NCBI RefSeq assembly: GCF_004210375.1
Contig: NC_134837.1
Coordinates: 157,397,310 to 157,461,309 of the forward strand
DNA length: 64,000 bases
Reading direction: 5' to 3'
From: Tachypleus tridentatus
Taxonomy: Eukaryota; Arthropoda; Merostomata; Xiphosura; Limulidae
The translations under genes and the position numbers were made by a program. The notes below the pieces were generated by a model. The model saw only the letters and a list, made by a program, of their open reading frames with translations, was not told where the DNA came from and made no database searches. The first letter of the stretch is position 1, and each line of letters starts with the position of its first letter. Positions 12,641 to 24,885 of this stretch are shown here, piece after piece.

Positions 12641-13149
12641 CTTATTGTAAGGCAAATGTAAAGTTGTAATGCAGGTAAACTTAGCTGAATATACACAAAC
12701 GTCTGAATACGTATTTACAAAGTAATAAGCATATAGTTTAGAATAAACTGTGCATACGTATTTTAGAACCTCAATAAGTCGAGAAAGTCCATCGCCATTG
12801 CTTTTACTGCATTTTTAATTTTTTTTTTTAGTAAATTACACGCGGGTTAAGAGCTGTTTGTGTGAAATATTTTGTAACTAAAAGGTCCAAGTTGTAATCG
12901 AAGCCATTTGCCACGTGATGACAATGACCATGCGACATCGTGTAGCATACTTGTTGCATTACAAAGTTTGACTAAGCAAAAACGCAGTTAAGATGATTCT
13001 GAACGGAAAAGCCAATATTCCACCTAGATGCCTCGACAAAACCCTATGACGCAAATGATATTTCTAATGTTTGATCGTGAAATTTGTAAAGCTTCAGACA
13101 GACAAACGCAAGCATATTATTTATATGCATAAGTTATTCATCTTATTTT

Positions 13150-13256
13150 TCCTCCTCTGGTACAGCGGTAAGTCTACGGATTTACAACGCTAAAATCAGG
13201 GTTTCGATTCTCCTCGGTACTCAGCATATAGCCCGATGCGGTTTTGCTATAAGAAC
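13150..13256 (+). repeat. tRNA-derived SINE, family 3
   Basis: Plus-orientation copy: head tctggtacagcggtaagtc, B-box-like ggtttcgattctcc, and tail atatagcccgatgcggttt ending in tgctataagaac. It gives the clearest view of how the family-3 tail resembles those of families 1 and 2. Confidence 0.7.
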
Positions 13257-13482
13257 ATACATACATCTTATTTTGTATTTTTGATGATGTTTTGTATCAT
13301 TAACAAATCACTATACTTTACGTACGTGTATCACTCGTGCATTTCAAAAAATATGTATATGTATATAACTGCAATACAATTTATTAGTGATTTGAGGAAA
13401 ATAAATATGTAACAATCTTTACAGTCTTCAGGAAGTAACCTTTGTGCCTCAGGTATTCAAGTAAATTTATAAATATTAATGT

Positions 13483-13748
13483 TTTGTTTGTTTGTTTTGG
13501 AATTTCACACAAAGCTACTCGAGGGCTATCTGTGCTAGCCGTCCCTAATTTAGCAGTGTAAGACTAGTCATCACCACCCACCGCCAACTCTTGGGCTACT
13601 CTTTTACCCAACGAATAGTGGGATTGACCGACACATTATAACGCCCCCACGGCTGGGAGGGCGAGCATATTTGGCGCGACTCGGGCGCGAACCCGCGACC
13701 CTCAGAATACGAAGCGCACGCCTTAACGCGCTAGGCCATGCCAGGCCC
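13483..13748 (-). repeat. tRNA-derived SINE, family 1, nearly full length
   Basis: Full arrangement on the minus strand: a (gttt)n tail, the tail domain (cacaaagctactcgagggc), the body with ccgtccctaatttagcagtg and cgccaactcttgggctactc, and a tRNA-like head containing gcgacccgcga-type B-box and ggccatgccaggcc. The body has a short deletion after agactag compared with the 57.93 kb copy. Confidence 0.85.
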
Positions 13749-16700
13749 CAAATATTAATGTGGTCAATGAATAATTAAATGGAATTCTAAGATATTTTAC
13801 TGCATTAAAACCTAACCGTATTTATACCCATGACAAGAAACACGGTGGTTTTTATTATGCATGATACGTTTTCTAACTTGTATTATTTGCATGTGTATAT
13901 GAATCTTTGTCAGAATTAAAAATCCATCATTTATACTTTAAGCATATTGTATCAAACGTAATGAAAAATCCTAGTATACTTGTGTATCAACAGTTAAACA
14001 TCGTTATGTGAATTGTTCTCAAGTTATCATCCATTCAAACAAAAAAAACCCATAATTCCCTGTATTAAGCTGTCAGATTATTAACTGCAGTGAGAAACAC
14101 CAAAACTTTTCGATGCAAATAAGTACCGTTTTTTATGCTATTATACTTCATTTCCTGACATAATAATATATTTTATTATTCAAGTTTACTCTTACAGTTT
14201 TTGTGTGAACATAATATTTACTGCTTTTAAATAAACTAGATGCAAGATTTTGTAAACACGTAAATGGTAAAAACTTGCTTGTTTACAAAAAAAAAAGTAT
14301 CGATGACGTGTTAAAATACGTTCAAAGAGCAGTACACGCTGTTACGCTAATATCGATTCCATGAAGGGTCGCCTAGAATAAACGACGTAAACACATTGTG
14401 GTCTTATTGTATGTAGCGCCTCAACTTTGTGAAAAGCATGTGTATAACAAACACGCTTTAGTGTTTTCAGTTCTGAAAAGCAGACGTCAGAAGTCGCAAG
14501 CACGAGGCGAAGCAATACACTGCCGATACAGACGTCACATGGTTATAAAACTGTTTGTAAAAGAAAGTCGGCCTTCACCAAGCACTTCGTGGATTTAAGA
14601 ACCTGTGTATGGTAAAACGAAGTTAGCGCACGCATTTCATCCTTGACTTTTCTCTTGACTACATGGTTATTTTCTATGGTACTCGCAATCTCTGAACTAA
14701 ATTAAAACATAAAAGTTAGGTGGTGCAACACGTAGGTTGGGTAATTGTGATGGAGACTTGCTAATACAGACAAACTAACGTCTTTATGCGAAGGCAGACG
14801 CGGAACCAATACATCCTTATACATAATACATTAACTGGTTTCGGTCAAAGTCACGTGTATGTACTGAGAACTTAAAGAAAAATGCCACCAGGAAGTGTTT
14901 ACCAGTGACCGTTAGTGAGAAAATGCGTGAAAGTACACAATACAGCACGTCAATACAACTCACTCACAAAACAAAAATGGAATGAAACAGACAACTACAG
15001 AGCTGGCAACCCTAACAACTATCAAGTGTAATATTTTCACCTTAGAATTTAACACAATATTCTAATTTATTCGTTGATTTTCGCTCAGACATTGAAAAAG
15101 CGAAACTACTAAAATAAGCAAAGCACACACGCTACTTAAGAATACGTGTTTAATAACCAAAGATTTTGATTGTACGATGCAAAATAATATTGTTAAATCA
15201 AACTACAGCTAACTTCAATCAATCAAAATATGTCAAAAACGCAAAATTCGGTAACAAGTAATACCTTTAACAGTTGTGTGTATCTTAAAATCGACATCAA
15301 GGGTGATAAATGATATTCTAGTCATATGTTAATTAACACTGTTTACGTTCTTTCTAAGGAAAACGTTTTTGTTTGTAATTAAACAGTCCGTTTTATTTTT
15401 GACTTCTTAATCCTCAACGTTAATAAAAATTGTTTAACACTTTTATGAGGTTAGATTACCCAAAATGCACATATGATGTACATGTTTAGTTGTTTTTCTC
15501 TCTCATTTTCAGCACAAATGAAATGTTAAGCACCGTATGTAAACAGTTTAAGTGCAAAAAAATAAACTGTTATTAATAATTAACGTAATTATGCAAAAGA
15601 TAAACATACACTAACATAGAGCTATTATACTAATGTACAATATGGTTAACCTAAAAACATCTGGTCATTGCGTATAACTTTTAGTGTTATGTATATTGTT
15701 TGCTCGTTAAACAAATATACATCAGGCCTGTATACGTGTAACTTTGAATTGTCAGTTTGTAGGGGGATATTTATAAACAATGAATATCATAAAATCAAGT
15801 GCTTGAAAACACTAATTGTGATATTGCACTTTGTCAACTATTTGTATTTTCTTCCAGCTTTTCATAATTTTCTAAACAGTGTTAATTACTTCAACTATGC
15901 AAGTGTATTAGTTGAGTGCCACTAAGAGAACAAGGTATGTCATACATCCCATAATGTCAAAGTTGATTATCAGATGAAACTAACAGGAAAAATGATAAGT
16001 GAGTTATTTCACACAAAATCCACAAAAGCTAATTACAAATTTTTGTATTTATTGTCAAGAGTTTTCTTTTCTTTTTTGAATTTCACCTGCTCTTTTTTAC
16101 CATGTACTTTTAATTTTATTTTCCTTCATTAAATTGTGTATTTTGAGAAATCATATATATATACATATTTCATAGAGAAATATAACATAAAAATAACAAA
16201 ATACAAAATAACAAATATTATGTCAAATGGGCCAATATATAAGTGAAACTATGCCAAACTTAAAAAAGTAATAAAGTATCTAAGAAAATGATCATCTAAA
16301 CATAAATATAATATAAACAAATGTTGCAATCAGATGAAATGTTATAAAACTACTGAAAACCTTTGAAATAACATACCTTTAATATTAAAAAGAAAGTATC
16401 AAAGTGAAAGTTTATTAAACCCTGCCAAACAAAGGCCACATTTGGACAAATACTAAAAAACAATCCAAAGTGTAACACAACGTTGCATTTAACTGTTTTT
16501 ACTTTTTAAACAAAACTTTTGAATCAACAAATCTTGTCAATAATGCTAAGAAAAGTGTTTTGATAAAAAATAACCATATGGGAGGGAAATATTACCAAAA
16601 TTATTAATTTTAAACAAGTTACTTAAAACATTCTTCTGACTGCTGAATGAACAATGCTTGTTTGGGTGCTTTCTAGGCTTAGTAGATTATTGTTTGTATC

Positions 16701-17305
16701 TGCCTGGCAGTTTTTTTCAAAAGTGATAAAATTGCAATGTGAAACACTGATCATCTTTAAAATTACATCAACAGTAATAACAATACATGTCTAAATCAAA
16801 CATTCTTTAAAAATAATTATTGCACTAACAAAAGTTGTAACATGAAAAATTTTTCCTGAATGTTCAGCTATTAGACAAGTTATTGAGTTAAAAGTAAGTT
16901 AAACTGACAACTAAAATAATTTTAGTGCAGATCAAATGTGAAGAAATAATGTTTATTACTTTTCACTTTGAAAACTGTTTCTGGGCTAATCTTTTATGTT
17001 TCTCAGTTATAGATTCTTCAATAACATCAAGGTTATTAGTTACAAAAATATTACATCTCATTTGAAGTGGAAAATATATTTGTCTTTCAAACTCAGGGTT
17101 CCACCTTCTCTAATAGATTATTCATATTAAAGACCTGAGTGTCAACATAATTCATAATGAATTTTCAGACCTACTGACTAAACTTAAAAAAAAAATACTG
17201 ATGATATTCAATATTTTAAACAAATAGTTTCATCATTAAAAATATCAAAAAAGTCATTCTACAGTGATTGATTCATAATATTAGTGCAAACTTTCCATTG
17301 AAAAT
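13749..17305. other. intergenic DNA, no gene seen
   Basis: Between about 14.28 and 15.0 kb the CpG content is somewhat higher and a 66-codon plus-strand frame (14398-14598) occurs. It has no recognisable similarity and no clear splice sites. Nothing else was identified. Confidence 0.4.
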
Positions 17306-17371
17306 ATGTAAAATATATCAATATGTTATACTGATATGATATATAACATATATCAATGTTATATTTTACAT
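17306..17371. repeat. imperfect AT-rich palindrome
   Basis: The first 12 bases (atgtaaaatata) are repeated in inverted form at the end (tatattttacat). The inner sequence is also largely self-complementary, built from tatatca/tgatata and gttata blocks. The palindrome could form a hairpin or cruciform of about 30 bp per arm, but could equally be a by-product of the AT richness. Confidence 0.5.
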
Positions 17372-19761
17372 TAAAGATATGTTATTTCTTACTTGAAAAA
17401 GTTAACTTGTAAACTGTTATTCTTAAGAAACTTTCTATTTTCAGCAAATTCAAATTTGTAATAAATCTAATTGTGCTTTAGAAACGTTATCCTACCATTA
17501 AACACACAAAATTAATGAATAACAATATAAGATGCATTTTTCTAGACAAGGAGCTGAATTTTTAAGAGTGAACAAGTCTGTACATTAACAATGCTTATAA
17601 AGTTATGAAATAAGCTTATAATGAAAGAGGAACATGTTGAAAACAACACTGCCTAGAAACACCTACAGCTTGAATAATCTAACTTGGATAGAGTTAAGTT
17701 TAATTTTTTTTCATATTTTTCTATCAAATTCAAACAAGCAACAAATTAGGAATTGAAAATTAGCACAAATAAAAATACTCTTATTTTCATAGTTACAACT
17801 GAAATTATCATTCAGTTGGGAACAAGAACTTTGTTTTTTATATTACAACAAAGGTGAAGTTCAGCTAGCAAACTGTATTTTTTGACACACTTCTATGTAT
17901 TATATTAAAAAAAAAAGAACTAGACAAAGCTTCTGTATAAGAAATCATGGATCAGAAAGGAATGCTAAGAAAAACATAAACTGTGTTATACATTTTCTTC
18001 CAATAAGTTCAGTACTTCACAAGAACAATCTAATGCAAAAACTGCATCAAACCATCAACAGGAGTATTCACACTTAATAATAAAAAACACACATCACCTT
18101 ACTAAGAAAAATACTCCACAAATTCACAATTCTTAGAATAGTGTAATTCCATTTTTGTGAAAAAGAAAGACTAGAACTAAGTAGTAGCTGTTTTCAGTAT
18201 ACAAATTATTATAAACCTTGTTAGATTAAATATCAAAACATCCATAAATCTTATGCACAAATATGGAAAATAAATTATATTATTGGGAAAAATTAAATAA
18301 AATTCATTTAAAAAGCTTATGTGGAAGGGAATTTTTTTCATGTGGGAAGAATCTTGGTGCAGAAGAAAATATACAACTTATGTGTAACATTGAAAAACTA
18401 CAAACAAGATGATCCACCAGAATATAAGAAATGTGAGCTTTAACAAGAGGCTTAAGTCTTGGCCTTACTTTACCAAGGCATACAAGGACTTAAGATTGAT
18501 TTAAGTGTTTAAAGTTTTGAATGATTTTGACAACCTTCATATATATCTAAATGATGTAATAAAAAAGCTAAAGATATTAACTTAATTTTAACAGAAACAC
18601 TCTAGCTTATTTGTTAAGAAAATTATTGCTTAATTAGTGGAATAGTTTACCTGATGAGAAATTATCTTAAAATTTTGTTGAACAGATATAGTGTACAGAT
18701 GTGAAGGGCTAAATTTAGCCTATTTCTGATTTTTTTTCAGCTCTTTGGCTTTTGTGATCTTGGTAGCTTTGATAGTCTTCTGGAAAAGTACTTTATTTCT
18801 AGTATTTTGTTCAAAATATTTTGATGAAGTTTCAGTCAAATTTAAACGGGTACATAAATTCTTTTTTTAAACTTATGTTTGGATTAAACTTGTAGCAGCT
18901 ATTTAAGCTGTTTTTTTTAACAGTACAAATTTCATAAATCAGAAAAATACCACAAAACCTAGTTCTTCAACAAAGAAGCCAAAGCTACACATAGTATTCT
19001 AAATGAAGTCTGAGCAGTCTTGTACTAAAAGACAATATTCCTTTACAGTTTCATAATAAAAGAACTCCATGGAAAAATTGTTCTAGTCACTACAATAATA
19101 CATTCCGCTAAAACTTTATAAGCAAAATCTGTTTATGTTCCAACACTATGATTACAGTTAACATAATTTCCAGTAAAAGGACATTTTGTGCATTTAAGTA
19201 TATAACAATCATTCTGGAAATACTAGAAATTTCATAGTGCATTTTGGTTTCTTGTTTATTTGGATATTGTTATTATTAAACTAGTCACTTGAAAATAATG
19301 TTGTTTTTTCTTGTGCATCAATTTATTTACAAAATATTTTCTGGTTAAGTGTATTAAATATTACAGAAAATTACGTATAGTTTTCTTTAAACAAATACAT
19401 CAATTAGATTCTCTTTCTCAAATAATTATGGCTCCTGGGTCTCAAAAAATACGATATAATTTATCAGTAAAGCACACTTTTTATTAAATTTATTATTTAG
19501 GAAGAAATGCAGAAACTAATACAAAACATTAGAGAAGGCAGTTAGAGAGTTAAACAATAGAAATGACAATTTTTGAAAATTATGATTGTAAAAGAAAAAA
19601 AGGTAAGGTGAGGTTTACTGAGGTATGCAAATTCCTAATTTGTACAAAACTATATACTTGGTATTTTGACATCATAAACATCTAATTTTAAACAGTGCTT
19701 CATTCAACATACCATGCAACTCACTAAAATCTATATTTAGGTACCTTTTTTTAATAGTTAC
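17372..19761. other. AT-rich non-coding DNA, no gene seen
   Basis: No repeat family or exon was recognised. If the block at 19762-20125 is a real exon, this stretch is its downstream intron. Confidence 0.4.
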
Positions 19762-20125
19762 CTTTATACTGAGAAATAAATTCATATATAACATTAAAGT
19801 TTGAATTATAATTTAGAATTTGATTCAGACTTATTGGCATAAATTCATAAAATACTATTTCAATAAACCTTTGAATGCAAGTCAACAAACACGATGACAT
19901 GTTCTTTGACCCATGATCCATCGTGAAAGGGTTAATAGAAGTTCTAATTTTGGAACTGATTTCACTATTCATACAGGCCATATATATTTCTTGAGCAATA
20001 TTAAACAGTTGAATCTTGTGATAAAAGTCTTCAGTCCTCTCTTCATGGTTCATATTTTCTGAATTAGATCTCATGGTGGTTAGTAGTTCATTTATGTACA
20101 CTTTTCCTATATATGAACATCCTTC
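19762..20125 (-). CDS. putative internal exon of an unrecognised gene
   Basis: I do not recognise this protein. On the minus strand a pyrimidine-rich acceptor (ccgtctgtcttatag, last base 20126) is followed by a 364-nt frame with no stop. It ends at AAAG|gtaact (donor from 19761 down). It enters in phase 0 and leaves in phase 1. The roughly 121-residue product begins EGCSYIGKVYINELL and includes NHEERTEDFYHKIQLFNIAQ and a leucine/isoleucine-rich stretch CLLTCIQRFIEIVFYEF. The mix of charged and hydrophobic positions looks like a helical-repeat or other alpha-helical protein rather than a chance frame. The frame is closed upstream by the TAG that forms the acceptor itself. It lies 2.1 kb downstream of the first exon at 22219-22460 on the same strand. 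The phases do not fit directly (phase 2 out, phase 0 in), so at least one exon would be needed between them, or they are different genes. Confidence 0.5.
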
Positions 20126-20339
20126 CTATAAGACAGACGGACTACATACAGTGCTCTAAGTCTCATCTCTAGCTGTACTAAAAATTTTAGGATCATTACA
20201 TATTAAATATCCTCATGCAAAGTATATGTAGTATATATGGGTTACCCTACCTTGTTAATGACTATATAAAAAAAATAGAGTTTAAAGAAGTAACAAGTGA
20301 GTCATTTAAAAATATGTTTAGCCCCCAGTATAAATAGCC

Positions 20340-20560
20340 ATTTACTACTTTATGATGTCAACATAACAGATTTGTAAAAATCATGTTTAACTGCTTGGTA
20401 ACCATCATTACCGAGTTAAAGCTACTGACAGCATCTTTCCACTCTTCAGTGATCACCTATGCCATCTAGTGTTTCACTTCAGTAGCGAATTGATAAACAT
20501 AATCAGCAAGTTAAACAGCTTCTACAGACGTGTTCCTTAAATAATCTTTTGTGAGATGTA
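20340..20560 (-). pseudogene. degenerate coding-like segment, possibly old transposase
   Basis: A single minus-strand frame reads, with internal stops, LADYVYQFATEVKH, stop, MA, stop, VITEEWKDAVSSFNSVMM. Three stops (TAA, TAG, TAG) are each one change from CAA or CAG, which is what decay of a real frame would give. I cannot name the family. TEEWKDA-like segments occur near the C-terminus of several DNA-transposon transposases, but this is a weak hint only. Confidence 0.3.
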
Positions 20561-22090
20561 AGCATACCAACTACCTGTTGAATGCAAATATTTCAACTTG
20601 GTTACCTTCATTAACAAATAAATTCATATTCAATAATGTAAAAATCACAAGCATATGAATTTCTGTAAATGCATGTAGATATCTTGTCATGATAGTAAAA
20701 CTGTTCATTACAATGGCTAAGTACTTATAAGCTTCATGCTGTTTTGACTATTTTAACTGAAAATTACTGCTTTAGACTATAAAATGGCATAATAAAAAAA
20801 ACCCTTTCATTAACACACTCAAGTTATAACTTACATATTATTTTAATTAATCAAAACACAATAATTAATTTCTTTTTATTTTGTGTGAGGGCGAGTATCT
20901 TATACTATGCTTATTTTGAAGTGAGATTAGCTGTTTTGTCTTACAGTCTACCTAGTGTATATTGCAGTTTGACCAAATTTTATTTTAGTATGTAGCAAAA
21001 TCACAAGCTAATAGACTGTTTACATAACACATTTGTGTAGAATTATAACAATGATCGATGCAAACATTGTAATGTATATGAGTGTATATTTGTTTTGTAT
21101 TTAAATAGTTGAGGCAAACTAACATTTTAAAACATATTTTCACAAAATAACAATAGAACAAGGTTTTTAAATTTCTGTAAAATATTTTGGCTATATATTG
21201 AGCAAATCTGCTTAAAATATTTTATAGCAAGCATCAATCAAGTCAACATCTACTGGTCTATCATACTCCACATGGACATGTTATCCAAACTACTAATGAT
21301 TTTGAACAATTAAAATAGGTTACTTCTAGTTCTTCAATGGCCATGGAAATAAATTAATATCTTTGCTTTTTCTTAGCTTAAATACTTCAAACCAGAAGTC
21401 ATATTTAATAAGTACCTCTGAACATTGCAAAATAAATTATCTTTTCTACAATATGTGGGCCATAATTGAACACAATTCTCCATATGAAGCTTTACTAAGT
21501 TTTCTTCAAAATTATGATAACCTCACTTCTCCTAAACTCAATTTCTATAAATAGAACCTAGAACTTTATTTTCTCTTTTCACCACTTCCAAACATTCAAA
21601 GTTTTGAGGCTTTTATCAATCACATTTAAATCCTTCTCACTCTTCACAGAAATAAGAAAAAAGTGTTTAAAAATATTGCAACCACACAGGAATTATACCT
21701 AACCAAAGTACAGTTTCTGAGGCAATTATTAAATACTTTAGTTTTTGAGTAAAAAATTAAACAAAATATGCAGGTCCTCGAGTTCCTCTTGGTCGTTCTG
21801 CTGTTTCCGTGATGTTTTACAACTGACGTAATAGTTGCCAAACATGCTTCGTTGCGCATCGACCATTTTGTTCCTTTCAGTGCTGGTGTTTTATGTAAAT
21901 TTATCTACACCTTGCACAAACATATGGAATATGTCATATAAATTATACATTTATGGTAAATATTAAATTAACTATTCAGACTGCTACATCTAGTTTGATT
22001 TTATAGACAGAATTATGACGTATAATTGAAATTCATTTTGTTACGAGTCATAAATACCCAGTACAACGATTGTGGAAGGGCTGAGTTTTA

Positions 22091-22104
22091 GTTACCATAG
22101 TAAC
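22091..22104. promoter_or_regulatory. X-box-like palindrome (RFX-type site)
   Basis: The sequence gttaccatagtaac fits the RFX X-box pattern GTNRCC-N(0-3)-RGYAAC with one near-symmetric centre. It lies about 115 bp inside the intron after the exon at 22219-22460, so it could act as a promoter-proximal site for that gene. Confidence 0.4.
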
Positions 22105-22218
22105 AAATAAAACCCAGTCTGTGATACCAATAATTTTTAACACCAGAAAGGTTTTGAGATGCTTAAAATTGCACGTGAAATAATACAGACCATATTTGTT
22201 CTCATGACTTAGACTTAC

Positions 22219-22460
22219 CATTCTTCCACTGGAGGTATGACTGACTCACAACCAGCCTGGGCGCTATCAGTGTCACTCACAGTTCCGCTACTCTCGCTCG
22301 TGGAACTGCCTTCGTCACTAGAACTTGTCAGATCTGTGTCAAAAGTAATTGTTCTAGGTTCGTTCAGAGTAGGTTCGAATTGATACGACACTACACGACA
22401 CTGTTCAGAACACAAAGTCAAAACAAACTCTGCCTCTGTTTCTCCGTATGCACTGGCCAT
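22219..22460 (-). CDS. first exon of a protein resembling P2X7 C-terminal-domain proteins
   Basis: Minus-strand ATG at 22460 in a strong context (aacATGG) opens an 80-codon frame that ends at GAATG|gtaagt, a near-perfect donor. The split codon is TGG (W) if the next exon starts with G. An in-frame TAA lies two codons upstream, so the start is well defined. Visible parts are MASAYGETEAEF, then VVSYQFEPTLNEP, then a serine/aspartate-rich acidic linker, ending PPVEEW. A YxFEP motif, an acidic linker and then W followed by a CxCGxC block is the layout I know from animal proteins with the P2X7-receptor C-terminal-type, zinc-binding domain. Here the exon stops at exactly the W. The cysteine-rich exon itself was not found downstream on this strand. 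The assignment is by motif and order only, and function is unknown. Confidence 0.55.
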
Positions 22461-23898
22461 GTTTATTTACATTCAAAGAGCTGGTGTTGGCAGTTTGTTT
22501 GGAAACAATTACGTCACAGTACTTTTCCTAGCAGCAAACGTAAAAACTAATACGTTCAAATTGCCACTTGGAAAGGGCTCTTTCTGCATCAAGTTCTATG
22601 TTTCATTTATTAGCACATATTTTTTATAAAAAACATGAACCTGCAAAATTAATCAGTATGAGTAGTTCTTTTGACTGCAAAGTTTTCTTTTTTCTGTAAA
22701 ATTCACCTTTAACATCTTCTGCAAGTTTAAAACCCCACTGCTTATACAGTAACCCATAGCACTGATAAGAATAATAAAGAATCACAAGAGGGACCCCACA
22801 AGTTACATTTTTCTAGATCAAAATTTTGTCCATTTATCACAAGCTTCTGTTTTCTATCTTCAAACCCTTTATTCTTCCTTCTTTGAGTTCTGTGAAATTT
22901 CATAATAAGTATCTTCGTAATAAATCTATAGGATCTTTACCAAAACCTTTCAAAAATTTATATACAGATATTAAAAAAAAAAAAGAGTTGTAAAAATGAT
23001 AACTGACCACCTAAAGTACAGTATTAACTCTATAATTAGATCTTTTGTCTATCTAAACAAACACCAGTTTTCATAATATGATGCAATTAAATATTTTTGA
23101 GTAAGTTATAATGACAATTTACATCAATTTCTAATATTTAACATGCAATAGTAGATTCTATCTAGAAAAAAAATCATCCATTCACATTTGTTTTAACTTA
23201 CTTGAAATTGCATTAGGTTGACAACCCAAAACATAAGATATACTAAAATGCTAAACATGAAAAGAGGATTAATAAATATAAGGAACCACTGGTAGATTAT
23301 GTTAAATTTCCATAAAGTGTTATATTATTTCTAATGTAAAAATACTGCATTTTTAATTTCAAAAGCATATACAAGCCTTCAACTGAAATTACTATTAAGT
23401 TTATAAAGCATTTTATTCAACAAAATAGTTTTACTATGCATTACTTAAACATTCTTTTATTATTGACCTATATATATTTTTCACATATGAATTTTGTGTC
23501 AATTGCTAAGCTATAATGTATAGCCAGAAAGACCAATTCAGCAGTCCCTCCTCATTTACAGAATTCCTAAGACAGGACTAACCATTCCTTGTCAGCAATA
23601 CTAATTAGTAACATGCAGCCAATTATCATCAAGTACTTAGTCTGTTCAAACAAATCCTGATCTGCCTGATTGTTAATTTCAAGACCTAACAGAATTGTTA
23701 CACATCTGTAATGTTTAATATACCCTTTTAATTTAGACATAGGAAAAGGTGTATTATCAATATTTACTTTCAGAACTGAAGTTCATCATCACATTGTTCC
23801 ATAAGTTTTTCCATCTAACCTGAGAATGTACTGCAGCAACAGGAAGAAAATTGCAACTTTCCACTATATTCTTTATACCAAACCTTGATTTATCTATA
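22461..23898. other. upstream region of the 22.4 kb exon, otherwise AT-rich DNA
   Basis: The first 100 bases (22461-22560) are the likely 5' UTR and promoter of the minus-strand exon, without an obvious TATA box. The rest shows no feature that I can identify. Confidence 0.4.
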
Positions 23899-24334
23899 TA
23901 CAGGGCATGGACAAAAAAAAAAAAGACTCCCTTGAAAATTTTACTTTGTTGCATCTTTTATTAGCTAACAAAAAATATATAAAACTATATGTTTATAGAA
24001 AGAACTTAACAAGATGTGTTCAAATATGATCTCAGATCCTACTTTTAATATTGGCTTTTATAAATACCTGACCTTTTCTTATTTTAGTTACATTTTCTCA
24101 TAAAAAGTGCTGTGCACCTGCTGTAGTTTCTTTGATTTTCTTATTCCAACTAGACTACAAAATAATCAAACTTCTTTGGAATTGTGAAGTCATTAAAAGT
24201 TTTCTTAGAAATGAGAGAAATGATGTTATTCAACTGCCAGGTCAATCACCTGATATCAATCCAATTGAAAACTTATGAGTTAACACTCCTACGAAAAGAC
24301 GTTTCTAGTCCTGATTTCTCCAAGCCCGTTCCCC

Positions 24335-24369
<35 letters not shown>

Positions 24370-24885
24370 TGGGAATCTCGTTAATCCATTCATTAATGGA
24401 TTTAAATGGCAAGTTCATTTAAATACAAAATTATTAGCCTAATATTAATAACCTTTCAAGTTGCTCTGGTGCTTATTAGGCCCCATTTTTCGTAGGAGTG
24501 TTAAACCAATTAATGATAGATCACAAGCCAAACATGGAAGATGAATTTCTTAAATTACTCAAACAAGGATGGTAGTCAATCACTCAGATATATCTGCAGA
24601 AACTCAATGAAAGTATGCCACATCAATGTAAAGCAGTACTAAATCAAGGAAATGTGTTATTTTGAGTTTCGTTTTTACATTTAATTATTGTAGAGAAACT
24701 TGTTTAATTTGTAGGCTAATTGTAATAAGAAGATCCAAGGAACTACAGCAGGTGCACAACACTTTTTACAACATATTGTAGCTAAAATCATTAAAAGTTA
24801 TAAATATATAGTTTCACACATTGTTCTGTTATCTAATAAAAGATACAAAAATTAATAATATTTTCAAGAAGAACCACCTCCTGTA
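23899..24885 (+). mobile_element. Tc1-like element with long inverted repeats, split by a nested insertion
   Basis: The left end begins tacagggcatggac and the right end, reverse-complemented, tacaggaggtggttct. Both lie at TA dinucleotides. Similar sequence continues inwards for about 200-250 bp on each side: tcttttattagctaac and gtgctgtgcacctgctgtag on the left match tcttttattagataac and gtgttgtgcacctgctgtag on the right. The coding remnant at 24233-24279 reads LPGQSPDINPIENL, the Tc1 motif that carries the last catalytic acidic residue. The W expected next is TGA. The frame is interrupted by a separate element at 24284-24500 and resumes after it (KPINDRSQAKHG). The DDE core upstream is missing, so this is a non-autonomous relic. 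Confidence 0.75.
24284..24500. mobile_element. piggyBac-like MITE nested in the Tc1-like element
   Basis: 217 bp bounded on both sides by TTAA (24280-24283 and 24501-24504), the target duplication of the piggyBac superfamily. The ends are a perfect 14-bp inverted repeat, cactcctacgaaaa at the left and its complement at the right. Removing the insert and one TTAA restores a continuous Tc1 transposase-like frame across the site, which proves that it inserted after the outer element. There is no coding capacity. The terminal bases are not the canonical piggyBac CCC, so the superfamily call rests on TTAA. Confidence 0.75.

Noticed and set aside
14398..14598. Plus-strand 66-codon frame in a CpG-richer stretch as a first exon
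   Set aside because: There is no consensus donor at its end, no similarity, and the first codon context is weak. A promoter here cannot be excluded but is not supported.
19762..20125. P2X7 C-terminal-type domain as the continuation of the 22.4 kb exon
   Set aside because: Part of the block can be laid against that domain, but the metal-binding cysteines are absent, the spacing is wrong and the splice phases do not fit.
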